A stretch of DNA of 64,000 nucleotides from Terrihabitans soli (GTDB lineage: Bacteria > Pseudomonadota > Alphaproteobacteria > Rhizobiales > Methylopilaceae): assembly GCF_014191545.1 (NCBI RefSeq), contig NZ_AP023361.1, forward strand, positions 2,446,501-2,510,500. Reading direction: 5' to 3'. Shown piece by piece: positions 6,805 through 13,469 of the stretch. The notes beneath the pieces were generated by a model. It was not told the origin of the DNA. It made no database searches and saw only the letters and a program-made list of their open reading frames with translations. Positions within the stretch are counted from its first letter, which is position 1, and every line of letters starts with the position of its first letter. Made by a program: the position numbers and the translations under genes.

Positions 6805-6994
6805 TCATGGAGATGGGCACCACCATCACATTCTAGTCTTCCGGGAACGCCAGTTCCGTAGGAAGTTCCCTTTGCTGAAGCAGTTCTGGACGCCATATCC
6901 AGCGCTCGATGAAGTTACCCGCCTCGATCAAGATCGGTCCTTACGTCTGGAAGATCCAGCTAAGGTCGAAGACTTGGCAGAAGCGCGAGGGTAA
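6794..6994 (+). CDS. Doubtful small ORF (66 aa) overlapping two neighbours
   Basis: Opens with MHPSHGDGHHHH at the end of the previous gene and runs 86 bases into the HExxH gene in another frame. AGGAAG before the ATG is an acceptable ribosome binding site, and the His cluster may be chance. If real, it fills the otherwise empty 6805-6908. Kept as a low-confidence call. Confidence 0.25.
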   Translation: MHPSHGDGHHHHILVFRERQFRRKFPLLKQFWTPYPALDEVTRLDQDRSLRLEDPAKVEDLAEARG

Positions 6995-7232
6995 ATTCGG
7001 CTTCTGTCGTTTCGACGATTTTGCAATGGACATCGTCGACGATCTTCCACCGCTCTTCAAAGCGGAAATCGTTCATCACGAGATCGGTCACGCCATTTGG
7101 TGGACCTATAATCTGGACAGTCGCGAGCGGGAAGAACGCGCGATCATGTCCCTATCTCGTGGGTACATCGACCTGTGGGCTGACAATCCCGAACTCCTAC
7201 GGTGGTTCGCGGCCCAGCTCCCCAGTTCCTAA
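6909..7232 (+). CDS. Mini zinc-metallopeptidase-like phage protein (107 aa)
   Basis: Starts MKLPASIKIGPYVWKIQ. Contains IVHHEIGHAIWW at residues 58-69, the HExxH signature of zinc metallopeptidases, inside a helix as expected. A downstream Glu (in REREERAIM) could be the third ligand in gluzincin style. At 107 residues it is far shorter than a secreted protease and has no signal peptide, so it would act in the cytoplasm, if it is catalytic at all. Phages carry similar small HExxH proteins of unknown target. tRNA copy 3 follows its stop by 2 bases. Confidence 0.6.
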   Translation: MKLPASIKIGPYVWKIQLRSKTWQKREGKFGFCRFDDFAMDIVDDLPPLFKAEIVHHEIGHAIWWTYNLDSREREERAIMSLSRGYIDLWADNPELLRWFAAQLPSS

Positions 7233-7234
7233 TT

Positions 7235-7311
7235 GCTCCCTTCGTCTAGCGGTCTAGGACGCCGGCCCTCTCAGGCCGGAAACGGTGGTTCGTATCCATC
7301 AGGGAGCGCCA
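7235..7311 (+). tRNA. tRNA-Glu(CUC)-like, copy 3, with 18-nt anticodon arm
   Basis: Apparently identical to copy 2 over its 77 nt, including the 18-nt anticodon arm and encoded CCA. A palindrome copy begins 4 bases after it. Confidence 0.88.
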
Positions 7312-7314
7312 ACT

Positions 7315-7328
7315 CTTACCGCGGTAAG
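7315..7328 (+). promoter_or_regulatory. CTTACCGCGGTAAG palindrome, copy 3
   Basis: Exact copy between tRNA copy 3 and the secreted hydrolase gene, 54 bases before its start. A place where an operator would control the hydrolase. Confidence 0.6.
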
Positions 7329-7381
7329 TTTTGTACTTACAAATACTTGGGCCGGAGAGCCCAATACTTCAAAGAGGTCAC

Positions 7382-7810
7382 ATGAGAAAACTGATCAGCG
7401 CGGTGTTCATCACCGCTCTCCTCTGCATGTCTGCACCGTCAGTTTCGGAGGCTCGGGGCGCCGTCGAAGTCGCTCAGAAATATGTCGGAACCAATCCGAC
7501 CCACCGTCGCACCAAGTGGTGTGCCGAATTCGTCAACTTCATCGAGAAGAAGGTCGGCCGCCGTGGAAGCGGCTCAGCTTGGGCTAAGAGCTTCCTCACC
7601 TACGGCAAGCGGGTGTCGCAGCCGCAGAAGGACGACATCGCGGTCATGAACCGTGGCAACCCGAAGGGACGAAACGGCCACGTTGGTTACTTCGTCGGCT
7701 GGGCTCCGAACGGCAAAGCGATCGTGATCAGCGGCAACGGCAAGGGCAGCAAAGTCCGCATCGCCGAATATCCGCGAAGCCGGATCATCGAGTTCCGCCG
7801 ACCGGCGTAA
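7382..7810 (+). CDS. Secreted CHAP/NlpC-like cell-wall hydrolase (142 aa)
   Basis: Start at ATG of MRKLISAVFITALL with AGAGGTCAC upstream. Residues 1-24 are a Sec signal peptide with a likely cut after SVSEA. The mature part matches the short CHAP/NlpC-P60-like family often labelled TIGR02594: the catalytic Cys in KWCAEFVNF, GSAWAKSFLTYGK, and the His in GRNGHVGYFVGW, ending IIEFRRP. These enzymes cut amide bonds in peptidoglycan peptides. A signal peptide would let it act without a holin. It is flanked by two palindrome copies, so it may be separately regulated. A moron acting on the lysogen's wall is the alternative to a lysis gene. Confidence 0.72.
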   Translation: MRKLISAVFITALLCMSAPSVSEARGAVEVAQKYVGTNPTHRRTKWCAEFVNFIEKKVGRRGSGSAWAKSFLTYGKRVSQPQKDDIAVMNRGNPKGRNGHVGYFVGWAPNGKAIVISGNGKGSKVRIAEYPRSRIIEFRRPA

Positions 7811-7818
7811 CGACAGCT

Positions 7819-7832
7819 CTCACCGCGGTAAG
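7819..7832 (+). promoter_or_regulatory. Imperfect palindrome CTCACCGCGGTAAG, copy 4
   Basis: Matches 13 of 14 bases of the repeated palindrome. It sits 8 bases after the hydrolase stop and directly before a terminator, bracketing the hydrolase with copy 3. Confidence 0.55.
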
Positions 7833-7835
7833 CAC

Positions 7836-7863
7836 AAGGGGTTCCTTCGGGGACCCCTTTTTC
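7836..7863 (+). terminator. Rho-independent terminator with UUCG tetraloop
   Basis: AAGGGGT-TCC-TTCG-GGG-ACCCCTT followed by TTTTTCG. Stable UUCG loop and T tract. Ends the hydrolase unit 16 bases before the next gene starts. Confidence 0.85.
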
Positions 7864-7878
7864 GTTTCGAGGGGTTCT

Positions 7879-9309
7879 ATGTTCAAAGTCATCTATTTCC
7901 AGAAGGGCTCGGATTTTCAGCAGGCCTGGACCGAGTATGACCCGGACAGCGGGAGCGACATTACGAAGCTTTGGACGGACGGGGCCGAGGCAGCTGAGTT
8001 CTGCCGGGATCAGATGTCCCTCCACCACGGCTATGTGTTCCAGCCGCGTATCGTTTCCGGGACCGAATGGCGTGCTCGCGAGGAGCGGCGCTTTTCCGAG
8101 GGCACCTATCGTGAACTGCCTTGGGTTGGTCAGCCGTGGTTCGACGGTAAGTACCCGGATCACTATGCCCACGTCTCGGTCGAGACCGAGGCTCAGGTCG
8201 CCTACACCGAGACCGAGGCGAAGGGTCATGCCGATCGGCAGACCCGCCTCAACGCAGGTCGTTATCTGACGAAATTCTTCTCCGATGTGTTGTCGGAAAC
8301 CCAAATTCGGGATTTGGCGACGGAATATGTCGCTCTTCTCGACGACTGCAAACTGCTGTTCACGGACAACCCGACGAAGATGGTCCGAGTTTATGTGAAC
8401 GGGCCGCATTCTTGTATGCAATATCCGGCGGATCATTTCCAATCCCGCTTCCACCCCGTTCGGGTCTATGCGGCCGGCGATCTGCAGCTCGCTTGGCTCG
8501 AGCGTGATGGCCAGATTACAGCTCGTTGCTTGGTCTGGCCGGAGCGGAAGATTTACGGCCGCATCTATGGAGACACCGCTCGTATCGAGCCTCGCCTCGC
8601 CGCTCTCGGCTATTCAAATGGAAGCTTGAACGGGGCACGTCTCAAACGGGTTCCGGTCGGCCGCTCGAAGCGTAAGTTCATTGCGCCGTACATCGACGGC
8701 CGTCAGCGGCTGACCGACGGTGGAGACTTCTTGGCCATCGATGCCGGAGGTGAGATCTTCGCTGACGGCACCGATGGCATCGCTCGCAATCCGATGACGA
8801 AGTGCGAGCGGTGTCGCCGGGGTGAAGAATTCCATGAGCACAACGGCTACTCCGTTCGAATTAACGGGGATGGTGGTGTTCGAATTTGGTGCCACCGCTG
8901 TGCTCACCGACACGCCGTTGATTGTCGTTATCACGGCGACCGGTTCCCTCGACGATTGGCGGTCGAAGTCGAAAACCAATTGTGGTCCCCCTGGGCGGCA
9001 GAGCAAAACTCTTTCGTCTGCGATGTTACTGGGCGGCGACATTCGAACAGGCATCTTGCCGTTCTTCATGATGGTCGACAGGTCCGCAGCAGCCTTGCTC
9101 GCGACGTTCGTCATATCGATGGTCGCCGAATTTTCGTTCTAACCGACGAGGCTGTTCGCCTCGATGACGGTACTTACTGGTCGCAGGAGATGTTTGCCGA
9201 ACACGGCTTTGTCTGCGCCATCACCGGTCGAAATTACCGGAATTGCGATCGACGGTCTCCGGGAGAGAACGTCTACCTCTACGCCCCGGCTAACGCCTCG
9301 GCAGCATGA
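7879..9309 (+). CDS. Large phage protein, tandem paralog A (476 aa)
   Basis: Starts MFKVIYFQKGSDF after GAGGGG. Alignable with the next gene over about 330 residues: WRAREERRFSEGTY, WFDGKYPDHYAHVSVE, YVNGPHSCM, FHPVRVYAAGDL, ARCLVWPERKIYG-IYGD. The C-terminal part differs: a Cys4-type pair (CERCRRG and WCHRCAHRH, about residues 310-350) that could hold zinc, then two repeat units ending in AEHGFVCAITGRNY. I know similar phage hypothetical proteins but no function. The conserved GPxSCM and VYAAGDL blocks suggest an enzymatic or binding core rather than a structural protein. Confidence 0.75.
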   Translation: MFKVIYFQKGSDFQQAWTEYDPDSGSDITKLWTDGAEAAEFCRDQMSLHHGYVFQPRIVSGTEWRAREERRFSEGTYRELPWVGQPWFDGKYPDHYAHVSVETEAQVAYTETEAKGHADRQTRLNAGRYLTKFFSDVLSETQIRDLATEYVALLDDCKLLFTDNPTKMVRVYVNGPHSCMQYPADHFQSRFHPVRVYAAGDLQLAWLERDGQITARCLVWPERKIYGRIYGDTARIEPRLAALGYSNGSLNGARLKRVPVGRSKRKFIAPYIDGRQRLTDGGDFLAIDAGGEIFADGTDGIARNPMTKCERCRRGEEFHEHNGYSVRINGDGGVRIWCHRCAHRHAVDCRYHGDRFPRRLAVEVENQLWSPWAAEQNSFVCDVTGRRHSNRHLAVLHDGRQVRSSLARDVRHIDGRRIFVLTDEAVRLDDGTYWSQEMFAEHGFVCAITGRNYRNCDRRSPGENVYLYAPANASAA

Positions 9310-9312
9310 ACC

Positions 9313-9338
9313 AAGGCCCTTCGGGGCCTTTTTCTTTT
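9313..9338 (+). terminator. Rho-independent terminator with UUCG tetraloop
   Basis: AAGGCCC-TTCG-GGGCCTT then TTTCTTTT. Begins 4 bases after the stop of paralog A and ends 13 bases before paralog B, repeating the layout of the terminator at 7836. Confidence 0.85.
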
Positions 9339-9350
9339 GGGAAACCCATC

Positions 9351-10688
9351 ATGTTTCAGGTTGTTGAGCTGACCCCGGAAGGGGAGCGGCCGGTTGTCGA
9401 CGACGCTGGTCAGGTCATGACCTTCGAGAACGGTTCGAAGGCCGCAGACCATGCCCGCCTGCTTGGCGGTAAACACCAACCTCGACCCGTCAAGGCCGAG
9501 GTGGATTGGCGTTCACGAGAACAGGCCCGTTTTGACTCCGGTCATTACGTCAAGGTGCCGTGGGTCGGGGAGAACTGGTTCGATGGGAAGTACCCGGATC
9601 ATTTCGTCCATGTCTCCGTCGAGAACTCCGGCATGGTCGCCTATACGGAAAGTGACGAGAAGGGTGCGGCCGATCGGCAGAATCAGGTCCGTGTCGGTCG
9701 CTATCTCGAACGCTTTTTCTCGAAGGAACTGACCTCTGCCGACATCGCTCGGCTTTCGGCGGAGTTTTCTGACCTCTTCGAGGAAAACCTGCTCCTGTTC
9801 GCGAAGACCGCCGATGAGATCGAGCACGTCTATATCACCGGCCCGAACTCGTGCATGGCCCACAAGGCCGAGGACTATAACTCCCCGTTCCATCCGGTTC
9901 GCGTCTACGCAGCCGGCGATCTGGCGGTTGCGTACATGACCCGTGAAGGGAAGATCACCGCTCGGTCGCTGTGCTGGCCCGAGAAGAAGATCCGATCGAC
10001 TATTTATGGTGACTCCGTTCGCTTGACACGGCTCCTGCAGGAAGCCGGTTTCTATCACTCGAACGATGGTTTCACAGGAGCCAAAATTCGGAAAATCGCG
10101 CACGGAGACGGGTATGTGATGCCCTATATCGACGCCGCAGAGGGTGTCGTCGACTGTGGTGATCATTTTGAGATCAGCTTCGGCAGCAACGTCGACTATG
10201 CGGCCGATGACACCAATGGGCTTACCTGTCCCATTGGTGAGTACTGTGAGTACTACGGCGAAAACCGGAACGAAGAATCCTACTACATTCGCGACCGTCA
10301 GGAAAACTGGTGCGAGACAGCTCTGGAGAACTACGGGTTCACCTGCGCTATGACCGATCATCACTATTCCGAGGACGTTGCCGTTTACATGGCGAACGGT
10401 GAAACCTGGAGCGAGTCCGCGTTCAATCGTTTCGGCGGAGTCTGCGCTCGAACCGAAGAGAACTATCACCTCGAAGACCTCGTGGAGATGGCGAACGGCG
10501 ACCACTGGCATATCGATCAGTTCGCCGAGCATGGCTTCGTTTGCCAGGGCAACGGGAAGAACTACCCCACCGATGATCAGGTGATCTTGGAGGACGGCCG
10601 TCGCTGGTCGTCGGATCACTTCCAACTTCACGGAGAGAGCGACCCAGCGACGGGCATGTTCTTTGAGAAGAAGAAGGATATTGCCTGA
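9351..10688 (+). CDS. Large phage protein, tandem paralog B with C-terminal repeats (445 aa)
   Basis: I prefer the ATG of MFQVVELTPEGERP because it lines up with the MFKVIYFQ start of paralog A and lies after the terminator. An in-frame ATG at 9306 would place the terminator inside the coding region. Core blocks match A (WFDGKYPDHFVHVSVE, YITGPNSCM, FHPVRVYAAGDL, WPEKKI). No Cys4 pair is present. The last 150 residues hold at least three about 30-residue repeats of the form: V-x-x-ANGE-x-W-x-x-x-x-F-x-x-HGFVC. These repeats are acidic and aromatic. The stop overlaps the next start (TGATG). Confidence 0.75.
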   Translation: MFQVVELTPEGERPVVDDAGQVMTFENGSKAADHARLLGGKHQPRPVKAEVDWRSREQARFDSGHYVKVPWVGENWFDGKYPDHFVHVSVENSGMVAYTESDEKGAADRQNQVRVGRYLERFFSKELTSADIARLSAEFSDLFEENLLLFAKTADEIEHVYITGPNSCMAHKAEDYNSPFHPVRVYAAGDLAVAYMTREGKITARSLCWPEKKIRSTIYGDSVRLTRLLQEAGFYHSNDGFTGAKIRKIAHGDGYVMPYIDAAEGVVDCGDHFEISFGSNVDYAADDTNGLTCPIGEYCEYYGENRNEESYYIRDRQENWCETALENYGFTCAMTDHHYSEDVAVYMANGETWSESAFNRFGGVCARTEENYHLEDLVEMANGDHWHIDQFAEHGFVCQGNGKNYPTDDQVILEDGRRWSSDHFQLHGESDPATGMFFEKKKDIA

Positions 10689-11709
10689 TGTCTGGATACG
10701 CAGCCACGGTCGAGACCGAGACCGAGACCAAAAACAAGGTCGGTCTGAACCTCCTGTTGGAGATGTTGCAAACCAAACGCCCCGCCGGTTCCAAAGCCGA
10801 GCGTCGGTTCATCAAGCGTTATCTGAAGCCACTCGGCTGCTCTCAGGACGGTTTTGGGAACCTGATCTTGCGGATCGGCGATGCCCCGGTTCTCTGGTCG
10901 TCTCACACCGACACAGTTCATCGTGAAGGCGGGACGCAGCATGTCGTCCTTGAGGGCGTCATCGCTCGTCTTGCGGCGAATTCCAAGTCGAACTGTCTGG
11001 GCGCGGATTGCACCGCCGGCGTCTGGCTCATGGTCGAGATGATCAGAGCCGGCGTCGAAGGTCTTTACATCTTCCATCGCGAGGAAGAATGCGGCGGGCG
11101 GGGTTCGCGGTTCATTGCCACCCGAACCCCCGAGCTTCTTGATGGCATCAAGTATGCCATCGCGTTTGACCGGTACGGTTACCAGTCGGTCATAACCCAC
11201 CAGTTCGATCGGTGCTGCTCTGACGAGTTCGGAGTGTCGCTCTCGAAGGCTTTGGGGGCAGCTTCAAACTCGATACCGGAGGCGTATTTACGGATACGGC
11301 CAACTATACCGACCTGATCGGAGAGTGCACCAATTTGTCGGTGGGTTATTTCAACCACCACACCTCCAAAGAATGCCAGGACATCGTATTCCTGAAGAAC
11401 CTCCGTGACCGTCTGATCAAACTCGACATCTCGGAACTCGTCAGCCACCGCAAAGCCGGTGAAGTCGAGTGGTTGCATCGGTACGAGAGCAACGGCACGA
11501 GCAGCTATGGTCGAATTCGGGCCTTCCGCGGCTGGGACAGTTGGGAAGACGACCTCCAGGGCGAGGCCGCTCTCACTGAGGCGGAAATCTTGGTCCGGAT
11601 CATCAAGGACCACCCGGAAGAGATCGCGTGCTTCCTGGAAGAATACGGCGTCTCTCCGACCGAGCTTCGCGAGGCGGTCTACAAATATGGGGGCGTCATC
11701 CCGCGATGA
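10688..11709 (+). pseudogene. M20-like metallopeptidase, split by a one-base frameshift
   Basis: The first frame carries the metal-binding opening HTDTVH, GADCTAGVWLMVEMI with the bridging Asp, the catalytic pair EEECGGRGS and AFDRYG, then stops at 11317 after KALGAASNS. Adding one G to the G5 run at 11254-11258 joins it to a frame reading KALGGSFKLDTGGVFTDTANY, then ECTNLSVGYFNHHT with the final metal His, and on to 11709. The joined protein is about 340 aa, a normal length for small phage M20-type hydrolases. A real mutation, a sequencing error and -1 slippage on the G run all fit. The GGG codon at 11255 can re-pair one base back. Confidence 0.75.
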
Positions 11710-11766
11710 AACCCGACCGGGGCCGGACATCACACAAACCCAAAACCAAAGATATGAGGAAGTTCG

Positions 11767-12099
11767 TTGCAACTGTTAACCGATGAGCTGCGAGCCAAGC
11801 TGCTCCAGAACGGCGCCAATCGTGACGAGGACCACTTCCCCGTCGTGAAACTGTTCACGCCGGATGGTGCCTGCACCTGGCTCCTTACCGAGATCGACCC
11901 GGAGTGTCCCGACATCGCCTTTGGCCTCTGTGACCTTGGCATGGGCTTTCCGGAACTCGGCAACGTGCTGATCTCTGAACTCGAAAGCGTTCGCGGCAAG
12001 CTCGGCCTGCCGATTGAGCGTGACCTGTTCTTCAAGGCGAAGCATCCGATTAGCGTCTATGCCGACGATGCTCGTGAGAAGGGCCACATCAATGCTTAA
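11767..12099 (+). CDS. DUF2958 domain protein (110 aa)
   Basis: TTG start (LQLLTDELRAKLLQNG) with GAGGAAG four bases upstream. No ATG is available in frame. Contains the family hallmark blocks FPVVKLFTPDGACTWLLTE, DIAFGLCDLGMGFPELGNV and LGLPIERDLFFKA. DUF2958 proteins occur on plasmids, ICEs and phages near DNA-transfer genes. Their function is not established. Full family length. Its stop overlaps the next start. Confidence 0.85.
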   Translation: MQLLTDELRAKLLQNGANRDEDHFPVVKLFTPDGACTWLLTEIDPECPDIAFGLCDLGMGFPELGNVLISELESVRGKLGLPIERDLFFKAKHPISVYADDAREKGHINA

Positions 12100-12451
12100 T
12101 CGAGATGGAGACTTCATCTTCTACACGGTTGAGTGCAAGCGGCGCGAAGGCCTGTGGCACGTCGTCGGTGACACTCAGCTTGCCGTCATCCCCGCCCACC
12201 TCCGTTTCAAGAACGGACGAGGCCACGATGGTTTCCTTGAACCTACCCGATCGTTCGGCGCATGTGGTGATGTCTGGCAGCTGATCCGCCAGTCCGGTTA
12301 CTGGGAGCCTGAACTTGCCTACGATCTGCTGCGGCTTTTGACGCAGTACAATCGCGGCGAGAGCTTCCGCGTCACGAAGGTTCGCCTCACCCAGTCGCGT
12401 ACCGAGCTGGCGCTCTATCAAAACAGCGTCACGCGGGAACTGGTCGCATGA
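12092..12451 (+). CDS. Phage protein of unknown function (119 aa)
   Basis: Start chosen at the ATG of MLNRDGDFIFYTVE, overlapping the DUF2958 stop by 8 bases. Mixed alpha/beta protein with a Gly/Arg loop (KNGRGHDGF) and a helical second half. No family recognised. An ATGA-type overlap joins it to the next gene. Confidence 0.6.
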   Translation: MLNRDGDFIFYTVECKRREGLWHVVGDTQLAVIPAHLRFKNGRGHDGFLEPTRSFGACGDVWQLIRQSGYWEPELAYDLLRLLTQYNRGESFRVTKVRLTQSRTELALYQNSVTRELVA

Positions 12452-12636
12452 ACCAGGAAGCCATTTTTACCGCCATGCGGAAACTGCAGGAACGGGCTTA
12501 CTCACCCGTCTCTGTGCACCGATCGTCCACCTACACGAAAGATGGCGTCCGTCATCCTGACCTTCTTATTGCTTGGCAACCTATCCCCGGCGCCAAGGTC
12601 ATGATCGTTTCGGACACCGTGGAGATTGAGCCTTGA
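12448..12636 (+). CDS. Phage protein of unknown function (62 aa)
   Basis: MNQEAIFTAMRKLQERAYS. One N-terminal helix followed by three beta-like stretches (LLIAWQPIPGAKVMIVSD). Start overlaps the previous stop, and its TGA overlaps the TTG start of the next gene. Confidence 0.55.
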   Translation: MNQEAIFTAMRKLQERAYSPVSVHRSSTYTKDGVRHPDLLIAWQPIPGAKVMIVSDTVEIEP

Positions 12637-12884
12637 GCATCTATCTCATCGAAGCTGATGACGTGAACGGCGACAGCCTGAACCTCTTCATTCGAGCCAA
12701 TACACCCGAGCAGGCTGTTGAACTCTGGAACGAGGCCCGCAAAGCCGCCGACTGGGAAGAGCCGTTTGGCAGAGCCACCGTAGTTACGGTCCCCGACGAA
12801 GCCGGCCCCATCGGCGCTATTCGATGGGAAGAGATGGTTTATGAATCTCACCCTGTATCACGGACGACGGAATCCGTCGGATGA
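12633..12884 (+). CDS. Phage protein of unknown function (83 aa)
   Basis: TTG start (LSIYLIEADDVNGD) coupled to the preceding TGA. Has the look of a small phage domain of the type xIYLIEAxDxxxxxLNLFIRAxTPEQA, with a helix carrying the AVELWNEA segment. The last 44 bases overlap the next gene in another frame. Confidence 0.5.
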   Translation: MSIYLIEADDVNGDSLNLFIRANTPEQAVELWNEARKAADWEEPFGRATVVTVPDEAGPIGAIRWEEMVYESHPVSRTTESVG

Positions 12885-13131
12885 TCTGCACGATTGGGGC
12901 TTCCAAGGTCCCGTCCTGCAGAATGTGAAGTCTGTGCACTATACGTACATTACGCACATCCTTGTCACGTTCACCGACCCACTCACCGCCGAGATTTACC
13001 GAGCTAAATTCGGTCTCGAGGCTTGGGATAGCAACGTCCTGAAGCTCCCGGTCCACGAGGACCTGGTCTTCCTACCTCGTTTCGAGGACGGCAATCCTGC
13101 CTACTTCGGTGACTTCTTCCTTGCTGCTTAG
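12841..13131 (+). CDS. Phage protein of unknown function (96 aa)
   Basis: MNLTLYHGRRNPSDDLHDWGF. The opening LYHGR is reminiscent of phage proteins with an ADP-ribosyltransferase-like or host-interaction start (LYHGT), but the rest does not show the further motifs of such enzymes, so I leave it unnamed. Aromatic, acidic C-terminus (AYFGDFFLAA). Confidence 0.55.
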   Translation: MNLTLYHGRRNPSDDLHDWGFQGPVLQNVKSVHYTYITHILVTFTDPLTAEIYRAKFGLEAWDSNVLKLPVHEDLVFLPRFEDGNPAYFGDFFLAA

Positions 13132-13267
13132 TCCCTTTTTCGACCCACCCCCTCCTACGCAGCTTGACCTGCGAAACACCCTTTCCCTCCCCGAGCCCGG
13201 TTACTTCGTCGAAGACGAAGAGACCGTGATCCTGTTCGACGATTATGAGGACCGCGATGAAGATTGA
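13121..13267 (+). CDS. Small acidic ORF (48 aa)
   Basis: TTG start at 13121 overlapping the preceding TAG. The product is Pro-rich then very acidic (FVEDEETVILFDDYEDRDED). Its 3' end overlaps the next gene's start. It fills the gap between 13131 and 13257 in the coupled pattern of the region. The start codon choice is uncertain. Confidence 0.4.
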   Translation: MLLSPFFDPPPPTQLDLRNTLSLPEPGYFVEDEETVILFDDYEDRDED

Positions 13268-13469
13268 GTCCAACTTTGCAATTCTTGACGTGAAGGCCGG
13301 CCGCGACGAACTCAAGGCGCATATCGGCTTCGACGACCGTCGGCCATCCCTCCCGGCCAAGAACCCAATCCCTGTCACGATCACCGGCGTTATCGACGGT
13401 GTCTGGGGTGAGGATGACGGCATCTCGCGTGAGTTCTCCGTGAAAGTCGATGAGGTGAAGCTTGGTTGA
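13257..13469 (+). CDS. Phage protein of unknown function (70 aa)
   Basis: Start at ATG of MKIESNFAILDVKAG, with GAGGA six bases upstream. Looks like a small beta protein (PVTITGVIDGVWGEDDG, REFSVKVDEVKL). Its 3' end overlaps rtcB. Confidence 0.55.
   Translation: MKIESNFAILDVKAGRDELKAHIGFDDRRPSLPAKNPIPVTITGVIDGVWGEDDGISREFSVKVDEVKLG

Noticed and set aside
9306-9350. Start of paralog B at the first ATG (9306)
   Set aside because: It would place the UUCG terminator inside the coding sequence. The ATG at 9351 lines up with the start of paralog A.
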